64,000 nucleotides of DNA, taken from Nocardioides aquaticus (GTDB lineage Bacteria; Actinomycetota; Actinomycetes; Propionibacteriales; Nocardioidaceae). The stretch lies in NCBI RefSeq assembly GCF_018459925.1, contig NZ_CP075371.1, positions 3,348,001-3,412,000 on the forward strand. The letters run 5' to 3'. A model generated the notes under the pieces. That model saw only the letters and a list, made by a program, of their open reading frames with translations, was not told the origin of the DNA and made no database searches. Shown in pieces: positions 8,471 to 16,342 of the stretch (the stretch's first letter is position 1; each line of letters opens with the position of its first letter). The translations under genes and the position numbers were made by a program.

Positions 8471-9196
8471 TCAGCTGTCGAGGCCGAGCAGCGCCATCCG
8501 CTCGGCGTGCCGCTCGGTCAGCCGGGTGAACATCCTGCCCAGCGCGGCCAGGTCGAGCCCGGGGCGGTCCACGCCGCCGGCCAGCAGCGCCGACAGCGCG
8601 TCCCGCTCGGCCGCCACCCGCTGGGCCTGGATCAGCGCCTCCCCCATCAGCCGGCGCCCCCAGAGCGCGAGCCGGCCGCCGACCCGGGGGTCCGCGGCGA
8701 TCGCCGCGCGTACCCGGTCCACCACGAAGGCGGCGTGCTCCCCGCCCTCGACCGAGGTGACCACCAGGTCCCGGGTGCCGGGGTCGAGGTAGGCCGCGAC
8801 CTCGCGGTAGAAGTCGTTGGCCAGGCCGTCGCCGACGTAGGCCTTGACCAGGCTCTCCAGCCAGTCGGCGGGCGCGGTGTGGCGGTGGAACTGCTCGACC
8901 GGCAGCCGGAACGGCGTCATCGCCTCGAACGGGTCCCCGCCGAAGGTGCGGACCCGGTCGTGGATCGCGGCGACCTTGGAGAACTCCGCGGTGGCCATCG
9001 CGGCCAGCGCGACCTTGTCGGCCAGGGTCGGGGCGAGCTTGGCGTCCTCGGCGAGCCGCTCGAAGGCGGAGATCTCGGCGTAGGCGATGACCCCCAGGAG
9101 GTCGACGACGGCCTCGCGGTAGCCGGGGTCCTCGAAGGCCACCGGGACGTCGGGGCCGGTGGTCGAGGTCGCCGCACCCTCGTGAGATTCAGCCAT
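8471..9196 (-). CDS. Ferritin-like fold protein (Rv3210c-type)
   Basis: A 241-residue helical protein. AYAEISAFERLAEDAK and MATAEFSKVAAIHDR carry spaced Glu and His residues of a four-helix ferritin-like bundle, and SVEGGEHAAFVVDRVR and ERHAERMALLG suggest further helices. The family relates to tRNA-2-methylthio-N6-isopentenyladenosine hydroxylase-like di-iron proteins, but the substrate is unproven. It is divergently transcribed from the DEAD-box helicase with back-to-back promoters, which is also the order in mycobacteria (Rv3210c-Rv3211). Confidence 0.8.
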   Translation of the reverse strand: MAESHEGAATSTTGPDVPVAFEDPGYREAVVDLLGVIAYAEISAFERLAEDAKLAPTLADKVALAAMATAEFSKVAAIHDRVRTFGGDPFEAMTPFRLPVEQFHRHTAPADWLESLVKAYVGDGLANDFYREVAAYLDPGTRDLVVTSVEGGEHAAFVVDRVRAAIAADPRVGGRLALWGRRLMGEALIQAQRVAAERDALSALLAGGVDRPGLDLAALGRMFTRLTERHAERMALLGLDS

Positions 9197-9201
9197 GTCG
9201 G

Positions 9202-9219
9202 CACCCTAGCGATAGGGTG
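9202..9219. promoter_or_regulatory. Palindromic divergent promoter: two back-to-back TAGGGT -10 boxes
   Basis: CACCCTA-GCGA-TAGGGTG is a perfect 7-bp inverted repeat with a 4-bp spacer. Each arm contains TAGGGT: the minus-strand copy lies 6 nt before the ATG of the ferritin-like gene (leaderless), and the plus-strand copy (9213-9218) points to the DEAD-box helicase, which would have a leader of about 170 nt. Confidence 0.5.
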
Positions 9220-9390
9220 GCCCTGTCGAGCGCCTCGCCGACGCCGTCCTCTCCTGCTCCCGCAGGGCCCCGGGGACCCGGCACTCCGCGGCGCTCGTGC
9301 ATGTGCGCGGTCGGCGCCCGATCGGCCGCATCCGACCTCCGGCGACCGGTCCTCCGGGTGCCGCGCCGGCAGACGAAAGCGACGCACGCA

Positions 9391-10926
9391 TTGACCACCT
9401 TCCGTGACCTCGGGGTCCACCCCGAGATCGCCGACGCGCTCGAGCGCGGCGGCATCGTGACCCCCTTCCCCATCCAGGAGATGACCCTCTCGGTCGCCCT
9501 GATGGGCACCGACCTCATCGGCCAGGCCCGGACGGGCACCGGCAAGACCCTCGCCTTCGGCATCCCGGTGCTGCAGCGCAGCGTGGCCCCGCACGACCCG
9601 GCCTACGCCGACCTGCCCGCGGGCAAGCCGCAGGCGCTGATCGTGGCCCCGACCCGCGAGCTCGCGCTCCAGGTCTCCAGCGACCTGCACCTGGCCAGCA
9701 AGGACCGCGGCCTGCGGGTGCTGACGATCTACGGCGGCGTCGGCTACGAGCCGCAGCTGGAGGCCCTCGAGGCCGGCGTCGACATCGTCGTCGGCACGCC
9801 CGGACGCCTGCTCGACCTGGCCAACCGCAAGGCGCTCGACCTGGGCCACGTGCACGCCCTGGTCCTGGACGAGGCCGACGAGATGCTGGACCTCGGCTTC
9901 CTGCCCGACGTCGAGCGGATGCTCCGGATGACGCCGGAGACCCGGCAGACGATGCTGTTCTCGGCCACCATGCCGGCCGCGATCGTGTCCCTGGCGCGCA
10001 CCCACATGCGTCACCCGATGAACATCCGCGCGGAGTCCTCCGACGACGGCCAGACCGTGCCGGCGACCGCGCAGTTCATCTACCAGGTCCACGACCTCGA
10101 CAAGCCCGAGATCCTGGGCCGCGTCCTGCAGTCCGAGGACGCGGAGAAGATGATCGTCTTCACCCGCACCAAGCGCCAGGCCCAGCGGATCGCCGACGAC
10201 CTCGCCGAGCGCGGGTTCGCCTCGAGCGCCCTGCACGGCGACATGCAGCAGGCCGCCCGCGAGAAGGCGATGACCCGCTTCCGCGAGGACAAGCTCAAGG
10301 TCCTCGTCGCCACCGACGTCGCCGCCCGCGGCATCGACGTGCGCGGGGTCAGCCACGTGGTCAACCACAACTGCCCCGAGGACGAGAAGGCCTACGTCCA
10401 CCGGATCGGTCGGACCGGGCGCGCCGGCGCGACCGGCACCGCGATCACCTTCGTGGACTGGGCCGACCTGCACCGCTGGAAGATGATCAACAAGGCCCTC
10501 GACCTGCCGTTCGAGTCGCCCCCGGAGACGTACTCGACCTCCGAGCACCTCTTCCACGACCAGGGCATCGCCCCGGGCACCCGCGGCCGCATCGTCGACC
10601 CTGCCCCGGCACCCCCGCGCGAGCGTCCCGAGCGCGGCCGTCCCGACCGCGGCGGCTCCGAGCGGTCCGGCTCCGAGCGGTCCGGCTCCTCGGAGCGTCC
10701 GGCGCGTGAGCGCAGCCGCCGGCGCACCCGCTCCGGCGACGGCGCGAGCACCGGCGCCGGCAGCGGTCCCGCGACGAACGGTGCCACCGCGACCGAGGCC
10801 GCCCCGGCCGGTGGCGAGGCCACCGAGGGAGGCGCCCCCCGCAGCCGCAACCGTCGTCGCCGCCGCTCCTCGGGCGGTCGCGACACCGGCTCCGCCACCG
10901 CGACGGCCCCGGCCTCCGACGGCTGA
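9391..10926 (+). CDS. DEAD-box ATP-dependent RNA helicase
   Basis: A 511-residue RNA helicase for RNA remodelling, ribosome assembly or decay. Motifs in order: Q motif (FRDLGVHPEI...TPFPIQEM), I ARTGTGKT, Ia PTRELALQ, Ib TPGRLLD, II DEAD, III SAT, V DVAARGID, VI HRIGRTGRAG. The last 110 residues are low-complexity, Arg/Gly/Ser rich (repeated SERSG, then RNRRRRRSSGGR), a typical RNA-binding tail. The TTG at 9391 is chosen because the protein then begins TTFRDLGV like close family members; an upstream in-frame GTG would add an unrelated 58 residues. The likely leader of about 170 nt may be regulatory. Confidence 0.9.
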   Translation: MTTFRDLGVHPEIADALERGGIVTPFPIQEMTLSVALMGTDLIGQARTGTGKTLAFGIPVLQRSVAPHDPAYADLPAGKPQALIVAPTRELALQVSSDLHLASKDRGLRVLTIYGGVGYEPQLEALEAGVDIVVGTPGRLLDLANRKALDLGHVHALVLDEADEMLDLGFLPDVERMLRMTPETRQTMLFSATMPAAIVSLARTHMRHPMNIRAESSDDGQTVPATAQFIYQVHDLDKPEILGRVLQSEDAEKMIVFTRTKRQAQRIADDLAERGFASSALHGDMQQAAREKAMTRFREDKLKVLVATDVAARGIDVRGVSHVVNHNCPEDEKAYVHRIGRTGRAGATGTAITFVDWADLHRWKMINKALDLPFESPPETYSTSEHLFHDQGIAPGTRGRIVDPAPAPPRERPERGRPDRGGSERSGSERSGSSERPARERSRRRTRSGDGASTGAGSGPATNGATATEAAPAGGEATEGGAPRSRNRRRRRSSGGRDTGSATATAPASDG

Positions 10927-10947
10927 GCGACCCCGCACGCGCACGAC

Positions 10948-10977
10948 GACGGCCGGTCCCCCCGGGGGCCGGCCGTC
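10948..10977. terminator. Bidirectional terminator between the helicase and L,D-transpeptidase genes
   Basis: A near-perfect 30-nt hairpin: GACGGCCGG pairs with CCGGCCGTC and the inner C and G runs continue the stem to a small loop. It sits in the 80-nt gap of a convergent pair and would stop transcription from both sides. Confidence 0.65.
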
Positions 10978-11006
10978 GGTGCGTCCGCGGTGGTCGCGGG
11001 GCGCGA

Positions 11007-11726
11007 TCAGGCGGTGACGACGACGGTCGTGCCGAGCGGGGCGAAGTCCCACAGGGCCTTCGCGTCCGGGGTCCGCTGGCGGATGCACCCGTGCGACAGG
11101 GGCGTGCCCAGCTCGTCGACGCCCTGGACCCTGCGGCCGTCGTCGACCGGGATGTCGTGGAAGCCGATCGCGGCGTTCTCGCCCTGGGTGAACCGGACGA
11201 ACCACTTCATCGTGCCCGAGTCGTCGATCCCCCAGGCCTGCTCCGAGCGGGAGTAGACCTCGTAGGTGCCGGGGTCGAGGTTGTCGTAGACGCTGCCGGA
11301 GACCGGGTAGGTGCGCTGCGGGCCGCGGGTGCCGACCAGCCACACCCGCTGCCGCGACTCGCTGTAGACCACCCGGCGACCCTCACCGGAACGGGCCGGC
11401 AGGGCGGTGTCCTCCACCGGCTCGGCGGTGACCTCGTCCGCGGCGTCGGCTGTCGGGTCCGGCTCGGAGGTCGGCTCGGAGGTCGGCTCGGAGGTCGGCT
11501 CGGAGGTCGGCTCGGAGGTCGGCTCCTCGGCGGGCGTCGCCGCGGGGGTCGCGGCGGCCGCGGCCGGGTCGACCGCGGAGGCGACGGGGACCGGCGCGTC
11601 CTGGTCGTCGTCGGCCGGCAGCACGCCCGCGCTGCCCAGGAACGCCACGGCGGTGACGGCCACGGAGACGCCGAACGTGGCGATCCGCCCGTACCGGGGC
11701 CGGCCGGGCGGGCGGTGGCTGCTCAC
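11007..11726 (-). CDS. L,D-transpeptidase (YkuD) with Ser/Glu/Pro/Thr repeat linker
   Basis: Exported 239-residue cell-wall cross-linking enzyme. Residues 1-40 form a signal or membrane anchor, 45-110 a Pro/Glu/Thr/Ser-rich linker including five direct repeats encoding EPTS, and the last 125 residues the YkuD domain. The active site is visible as GFHDIP plus SHGCIRQ (His and catalytic Cys in the HxxxxS-HGC-R pattern). It forms 3-3 peptidoglycan links or anchors proteins. The start lies 7 nt after the ParA stop, so the two genes are probably in one operon; a terminator hairpin follows. Confidence 0.9.
   Translation of the reverse strand: MSSHRPPGRPRYGRIATFGVSVAVTAVAFLGSAGVLPADDDQDAPVPVASAVDPAAAAATPAATPAEEPTSEPTSEPTSEPTSEPTSEPDPTADAADEVTAEPVEDTALPARSGEGRRVVYSESRQRVWLVGTRGPQRTYPVSGSVYDNLDPGTYEVYSRSEQAWGIDDSGTMKWFVRFTQGENAAIGFHDIPVDDGRRVQGVDELGTPLSHGCIRQRTPDAKALWDFAPLGTTVVVTA
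11461..11520. repeat. 12-bp coding tandem repeat, five exact copies
   Basis: GGCTCGGAGGTC repeated five times without mismatch, in frame on the minus strand, encoding the EPTS repeats of the transpeptidase linker. Copy number could vary between strains without breaking the frame. Confidence 0.95.
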
Positions 11727-11733
11727 GCCCGGG

Positions 11734-12519
11734 TCAGCCCTTCGCGCCGGCGCGGACCCGCTCGCGCAGGTTGACCGCGACCTCGCGGTAGGCCTTGGCG
11801 CCCTTGCTGCTGCGGCTGGTCGCCAGGATCGACCGACCGGCGGCAGGGGCCTCGGCGAACTTGATGGTCTTGGGGATGGGCGGCTCGATCACCGCGAGGT
11901 CGTAGGTCTCGGAGATCGTCTCGAGGACCGTGCGTGCGTGGTTGGTGCGTCCGTCGAAGAGGGTGGGCAGCACGCCCCACACCTCGAGGTCGCGGTTGGT
12001 GAAGCGACGGACGTCGTGGACGGTGTCGAGCAGCTGGCCGACACCGCGGTGGGAGAGGGTCTCGCACTGCAGGGGCACGACCACCCCGTCCGCCGCGGTC
12101 AGGGCCGCCACGGTCAGCACGCCCAACGACGGCGGGCAGTCGAGCAGGACCCAGTCGTAGTGGCTCCCGGCCGCGGCCAGGTCCTCGATCATCCCGCGCA
12201 CGACGTGCTCGCGCCCGGTACGGGTCAGCAGGTCGGCCTCGGCGCGGGCCAGCTCGATCGTGGCGGGCAGCAGGTGCACGCCGTCGTCGGTCTCCAGCAC
12301 CACCTCGGTCGGGTCCAGGCCCTTGGTCAGGACGTGGTGCACCGACAGCTCGAGGTCCTCGGGGTCGATCCCGAGGGAGAACGTCAGGCAGGCCTGCGGG
12401 TCGAGGTCCACGAGCAGGACCGCGTCACCGAGCTCGGCGAGCGCGGCGCCGAGCGAGGCGACCGAGGTGGTCTTGGCGACGCCGCCCTTCTGGTTGGCGA
12501 TCGCGAGGGTCGTGGTCAT
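11734..12519 (-). CDS. ParA/MinD-family ATPase
   Basis: A 261-residue deviant Walker ATPase: NQKGGVAKTT at the N-terminus, VDLDPQACLTFSLG (switch I region) and LLDCPPSLGVLTVAA (Walker B). No ParB or centromere-like site is adjacent. The counterpart is M. tuberculosis Rv3213c (Soj/ParA-related), distinct from the chromosomal ParA near the origin. Here it is followed directly by the L,D-transpeptidase gene, which suggests a role in positioning a wall or cell-pole component, but that is inference. The ATG has GGGAGGCG upstream. Confidence 0.87.
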   Translation of the reverse strand: MTTTLAIANQKGGVAKTTSVASLGAALAELGDAVLLVDLDPQACLTFSLGIDPEDLELSVHHVLTKGLDPTEVVLETDDGVHLLPATIELARAEADLLTRTGREHVVRGMIEDLAAAGSHYDWVLLDCPPSLGVLTVAALTAADGVVVPLQCETLSHRGVGQLLDTVHDVRRFTNRDLEVWGVLPTLFDGRTNHARTVLETISETYDLAVIEPPIPKTIKFAEAPAAGRSILATSRSSKGAKAYREVAVNLRERVRAGAKG

Positions 12520-12580
12520 CGCCTCCCATCATGCCGCACCACCCCTCCCGCTGCGGACCACGCGGTGCTTGACTCGCGGC

Positions 12581-13366
12581 ATGTCGTCGTCTGCCCCCGG
12601 CCCCGCCGCGTCCCGCCCGACCGCCCTGGTGACCGGGGCCACCGCGGGCATCGGCCACGAGTTCGCCCGGGCGCTGGCCGAGCGCGGGCACGACCTGGTC
12701 CTGGTGGCCCGGGACGGCGCCAGGCTCGAGGAGGTGGCCGCGACCCTGCGCGCCGACCACGGCGCCGCCGTCGAGGTGCTCGTCGCGGACCTGACCGACC
12801 GCGCCAGGCTGCGTACGGTCGAGGCCCGCCTCGCCGACCGCGACCGTCCGGTCGACCTGCTGGTCAACAACGCCGGGTTCGGTCTCAAGCAGCGCTTCGG
12901 CGACAACGACGTCGAGGCCGAGCAGGCGATGCTCGACGTGCTGGTCACCGCGGTGATGCGGCTCTCGCACGCCGCCCTCGGCCCGATGGGCGAGCGCGGC
13001 CGGGGCGGGATCATCAACGTCTCCAGCGTCGCGGCGTTCCTGCCCCGCGGCACCTACGCGGCCGCCAAGGCCTGGGTGAACAGCTTCAGCGCCTGGGCGG
13101 CCACCGAGTACGCCCCGCGCGGGGTCACCGTCACCGCGCTGTGCCCGGGCTTCACCCGCACGGAGTTCCACGAGCGGATGCAGGTCACCCCGGGCACCGG
13201 GATGTTCTGGCTCGACGTGCGCCGGCTCGTGGACGACGCGCTGGCCGACCACGCCCGCGGGCGGGCCCTGTCGGTGCCGAGCCCGCAGTACAAGGTCGCC
13301 GTCGCCCTGGCGCGGGTCGTCCCGGGCAGGGCGCTGCAGCGTCTGCAGTCCATCGGGCGCCGCTAG
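12581..13366 (+). CDS. Short-chain dehydrogenase/reductase (SDR)
   Basis: A 261-residue NAD(P)-dependent oxidoreductase. TALVTGATAGIGHEFA is the classical TGxxxGxG cofactor motif, NNAGFG the NNAG motif, and Ser (SSVAAF) with YAAAK forms the catalytic Ser-Tyr-Lys set. FTRTEFHERM is the lid region. The ATG at 12581 gives the normal SDR length; the longer open frame is the antisense of ParA. Substrate unknown. It is divergent from ParA and convergent with the PHP gene, with a 22-bp repeat array in the gap between them. Confidence 0.9.
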   Translation: MSSSAPGPAASRPTALVTGATAGIGHEFARALAERGHDLVLVARDGARLEEVAATLRADHGAAVEVLVADLTDRARLRTVEARLADRDRPVDLLVNNAGFGLKQRFGDNDVEAEQAMLDVLVTAVMRLSHAALGPMGERGRGGIINVSSVAAFLPRGTYAAAKAWVNSFSAWAATEYAPRGVTVTALCPGFTRTEFHERMQVTPGTGMFWLDVRRLVDDALADHARGRALSVPSPQYKVAVALARVVPGRALQRLQSIGRR

Positions 13367-13367
13367 C

Positions 13368-13421
13368 GTCACCTCGGCTGTCCGGAACCGTCATCTCGGC
13401 TGTCCGGGACCGTCACCTCGG
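13368..13421. repeat. 22-bp tandem repeat array, locus 1 of 3
   Basis: Two full copies and a partial third of a 22-bp unit, GTCAYCTCGGCTGTCCGG plus four variable bases, begin two bases after the SDR stop (13368-13389, 13390-13411, then 13412-13421). The TGA of the PHP gene falls inside the partial copy. The same unit occurs at 36214-36284, and a diverged version at 54318-54361; all three are in convergent intergenic gaps. Confidence 0.9.
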
Positions 13422-14294
13422 CCGGACGACCTCCGGGGTGTCGCGGCCGCTGGCGGCGGAGGCGGCCGCGGCGCGGGCGAGCAGCCGCTCGTACTCCTCG
13501 GGGTCGGTGGTGTGGCAGCCCAGGTCGTGGTCGACCTTGCCGGTGCCGTGGTGGTCGCTGGAGCCGGTGACGACCAGGTCCAGGTCCGCGGCGACCTCGC
13601 GCAGCCGGGCCCGGTCGGTGTCGTCGTGGTCCTGGTGGTCGACCTCGATCCCGGCCAGACCGGCGGCGGCCAGCACCGCGATCTCGTCCTCGGGCAGCGC
13701 GCCGCGCCCGCCGCGGCCCCACGGGTGGGCGACCACGGTGACGCCACCGGCCTCGCCGACCGCCTGCACCATCTCGGTCACCGACGCCGCCCAGCGGTCC
13801 ACGAAGCCCGGTCGGCCGGCGTCCAGCCAGTCGCGGAAGGCCTCGTCCCGGCTGGCCACCACGCCCAGGCGCACCAGGGCGTCGGCGACGTGGGGGCGCC
13901 CGGTGGCTGCGGTGCGGGAGCCCTCCCGGTCGAGGTCGGCCTGCTCGATGGCGACCCCGGCCTCGCGCAGCTGCGCCAGCATCGCGGGCACCCGGCCGCT
14001 GCGTCCCGCCCCGATGCGCGCGAGGAGGTCACGCAGGCCGGGGTGGGTCGGGTCCGGCAGGTAGGCCAGCAGGTGCAGGCCCCGGCCCTGGTGGGTGCAG
14101 CTGATCTCGAGCCCGCGGACCAGGTCGATGCCGACCTCGCGGGCCGCCTGCTCGGCCTCCGCCCAGCCCAGCGTGGTGTCGTGGTCGGTCAGCGCGACGA
14201 CGTCGAGCCCGGCGGCGGCGGCGTCGCGGACGACCGACGCCGGCGGGGCCGTCCCGTCGCTGACGTCGGAGTGGGTGTGCAGGTCGATCCTCAT
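13413..14294 (-). CDS. PHP-domain phosphoesterase
   Basis: A 293-residue metal-dependent phosphoesterase. PHP motifs: I DLHTHSDVSDG at the very N-terminus, II ALTDHDTT, III EISCTHQG, then a C-terminal VVAHPWGRG and GSSDHHG. These His/Asp/Glu residues form a trinuclear metal site like that of 3',5'-nucleoside bisphosphate phosphatases (RnaseAM/YciV family). The ATG at 14294 is preceded by TAGGAT six nt upstream. The last residues (RPR and the stop) are encoded within the 22-bp repeat unit. Confidence 0.88.
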   Translation of the reverse strand: MRIDLHTHSDVSDGTAPPASVVRDAAAAGLDVVALTDHDTTLGWAEAEQAAREVGIDLVRGLEISCTHQGRGLHLLAYLPDPTHPGLRDLLARIGAGRSGRVPAMLAQLREAGVAIEQADLDREGSRTAATGRPHVADALVRLGVVASRDEAFRDWLDAGRPGFVDRWAASVTEMVQAVGEAGGVTVVAHPWGRGGRGALPEDEIAVLAAAGLAGIEVDHQDHDDTDRARLREVAADLDLVVTGSSDHHGTGKVDHDLGCHTTDPEEYERLLARAAAASAASGRDTPEVVRPR

Positions 14295-14300
14295 CCGGGG

Positions 14301-14306
14301 ATCCTA
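14301..14306 (-). promoter_or_regulatory. -10 box TAGGAT of a probable leaderless PHP transcript
   Basis: On the minus strand TAGGAT is separated from the ATG at 14294 by 6 nt, with no ribosome binding site between them, matching the leaderless pattern found elsewhere in this window. Confidence 0.5.
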
Positions 14307-14319
14307 GGAGGGGCGCAGC

Positions 14320-14979
14320 TCACCAGGGTGGGCGCGGACCGCCGAAGGGCACCTCGACGAGGACCGGACCCAGCTCGGCGGCGTCGCGCAGCACCTGGTC
14401 CTCGCGCAGCAGCAGGATGGCCGAGGCCGGACGCAGGACCAGCCACAGCCAGCGGCCCAGCGCCTCCCCCACCAGCACCGACCGGTCGAGCTCGGGCCCC
14501 GCGCCGCTGGTCGACAGCGACCACAGCGGCACGGACTGTTGGCCCAGACGGACCCGCGCGGCGGGCGGGCCCTCCCCCAGCTGCGGTCCGGGCTCGTGCT
14601 CGCCCACGCCGGCGCACCGGGCGCCGAGACCGACCCCGGCCTCCTCCGCCACGACGAGGACGTCGACGGGCCCGTCCAGGGCGCTCGGTCCCGAGCAGCA
14701 GGTCAGCGTCGCCAGGGTCCGCCCGTGCTGCGGGCCACCGCCGACCCGGGCGTGGTCGGTGACCGTCCAGGCCGGGCCCATCGGCCACGGCAGCAGCGTG
14801 GGGTGCTCGTCCGTGGCCTGCAGCTGCGCCACGAACCCGGCGTACCCGACCTCGACCGGGCGCCAGAGCGGGGTGACCCGGCCGTGCTCGTCGCACCGCC
14901 AGGCCGGCCCGTCGGGGACCGGCTGCGACAGGCAGCGGGGGCACCCCGGCGGGAGGACCGGGTCGACGCCCGCGGTCAC
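14320..14979 (-). CDS. Actinobacterial conserved protein (DUF6758-like)
   Basis: A 219-residue protein starting with a likely zinc ribbon (GCPRCLSQP...WRCDEHG, three or four Cys). The rest contains a conserved TLLPWPMGPAWTVTDHA segment and a SVPLWSLSTSGAG segment; no enzyme motif is recognisable. The GTG at 14979 begins 4 nt after the histidine phosphatase stop, which decides the start over an upstream in-frame ATG. It resembles a family usually found beside PHP and histidine-phosphatase genes in Streptomyces and Nocardioides. Function unknown. Confidence 0.7.
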   Translation of the reverse strand: MTAGVDPVLPPGCPRCLSQPVPDGPAWRCDEHGRVTPLWRPVEVGYAGFVAQLQATDEHPTLLPWPMGPAWTVTDHARVGGGPQHGRTLATLTCCSGPSALDGPVDVLVVAEEAGVGLGARCAGVGEHEPGPQLGEGPPAARVRLGQQSVPLWSLSTSGAGPELDRSVLVGEALGRWLWLVLRPASAILLLREDQVLRDAAELGPVLVEVPFGGPRPPW

Positions 14980-14983
14980 CGCG

Positions 14984-15541
14984 TCAGCCGTTCCACCGCA
15001 GCACCACCGGGCTCTCACGCTCGAAGCCGAGCTGCGAGATGGTCGCGGTGTCCAGCCGGAGCAGCCGGCCGTCGCGGACGTCCAGCCCGAGCCACCGCGC
15101 CGCCAGGGCCCGCAGGGAGTGCCCGTGGGCGAAGACCAGCACGTCGCCGTCCACCTCGCGCACCCGGGCGACCACGCGGTCCAGCCGCGCGGCGACCGCG
15201 GCCGCGGCCTCGCCGCCAGGCACCGGGTGGGACCACACCGTCCAGCCCGGCACCGTGCGCCGGATCTCCTCGGTGCTCACGCCCTCGTAGTCGCCGTAGG
15301 CCCACTCGGCGAGGTCCTCGGTGATCTCGGGCTCGGCGAAGCCGGCCAGGGCCGCGGTACGCCGGGCCCGCTGCCGCGGGGAGGACAGCACCAGCGCGAA
15401 CGACTCCGAGCCCAGCCGGGGGGCCAGCGAGCGGGCCGTCTCCTCCCCGTCCTCGGTGAGGGGGAGGTCGGTGGTCGAGGTGTGCCGACCGTCGCGGCTC
15501 CACTCGGTCTCACCGTGCCGGACCAGCCACAGGCGCGTCAT
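14984..15541 (-). CDS. Histidine phosphatase (phosphoglycerate mutase-like)
   Basis: A 185-residue cofactor-independent phosphohydrolase of the branch-1 histidine phosphatase superfamily. The catalytic LVRHGETEWS is at residues 5-14, EWAYGDYEG holds the proton donor region, and the second catalytic His is in VFAHGHSLRALAARWLG. Substrate cannot be read from sequence; the syntenic M. tuberculosis gene Rv3214 is annotated gpm2. The ATG overlaps the channel stop by 4 bp (ATGA), indicating translational coupling. Confidence 0.9.
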   Translation of the reverse strand: MTRLWLVRHGETEWSRDGRHTSTTDLPLTEDGEETARSLAPRLGSESFALVLSSPRQRARRTAALAGFAEPEITEDLAEWAYGDYEGVSTEEIRRTVPGWTVWSHPVPGGEAAAAVAARLDRVVARVREVDGDVLVFAHGHSLRALAARWLGLDVRDGRLLRLDTATISQLGFERESPVVLRWNG

Positions 15542-16329
15542 TGCTGCAGGTTCCCATCCCGACCGGGGTCGGGTCGACCCCGGAGCGCTGCGACCTCGGC
15601 CCGCAGGGCCCGCACCTCGCGCAGCAGCTCGGCCCCCGGGTCCCGCGCACCGACGGCCGCGACCTGCGCAGCCTCCTCCGCAGCCTCCTGCGCAGCCTCC
15701 TCCGCGGCCTCCTCCGCCTCCTCCTCGGCGACGGCCTGCACGAGCCAGGCGGCCGCCGTGGCGGTCACCGCCCCCAGCAGCGCCACACCGGCCACCATCA
15801 GCCCGACACCGATCGTGCGTCCGAGCGGCGTCACCGGGTACGTGTCGCCGTACCCGACGGTGGTCATCGTCGTGCAGGCCCACCACACGGCGTCGCCGAA
15901 GCCGGTGATGGTCGCCCCCGGGGCGCCGCGCTCCGCCTCGAGCACCGAGAGCGCCGCCACCAGCCCGACCAGGACGCTGCCGGCGCCGACGTAGACCCCG
16001 ACGCGGCCGCGGAGGCTGACCGCGCCGCCGCGGTTGATCGCCCGCAGCAGGGTCAGCAGGACCAGCAGCCGCAGCGGTCGCAGCACCGGCAGCACGAGCA
16101 GGGCCAGCTCGAGCAGGTGGCCGCGCACCCACCGCGCCCGGGCCGGCGCCGCGGCGACGCGGAGCGCGAAGTCGGCGCCGAAGGCCACCCAGACGACGAC
16201 CTGGGTGAGCCGGCAGGCGCGCTCCCAGCCCGGGTCGAGCCCGGGGTCCAGGATCGGCCAGGCGTAGGCGCCCAGGAAGAGCAGCGCGAGCACCCCGAGG
16301 ACGACCTCGCGGCGCTCCTCCCAGCGCAC
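15538..16329 (-). CDS. Voltage-gated-like potassium channel subunit
   Basis: A 263-residue membrane protein with about five predicted helices. The pore loop carries the K+ selectivity filter TTVGYGDTYP. The third to fourth segment has Arg residues (RPLRLLVLL) in a weak S4-like pattern. After the last helix comes a long acidic Ala/Glu coiled coil (about residues 200-245, repeated EEAAEEAAQ), which may tetramerise the channel. The GTG at 16329 follows the MaoC stop by 13 nt. Confidence 0.88.
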   Translation of the reverse strand: MRWEERREVVLGVLALLFLGAYAWPILDPGLDPGWERACRLTQVVVWVAFGADFALRVAAAPARARWVRGHLLELALLVLPVLRPLRLLVLLTLLRAINRGGAVSLRGRVGVYVGAGSVLVGLVAALSVLEAERGAPGATITGFGDAVWWACTTMTTVGYGDTYPVTPLGRTIGVGLMVAGVALLGAVTATAAAWLVQAVAEEEAEEAAEEAAQEAAEEAAQVAAVGARDPGAELLREVRALRAEVAALRGRPDPGRDGNLQQ

Positions 16330-16342
16330 CGGGGTCCCCGCC

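Noticed and set aside
13368..13421. CRISPR array
   Set aside because: The 22-bp units are directly adjacent, with no unique spacers, and no cas genes are nearby.
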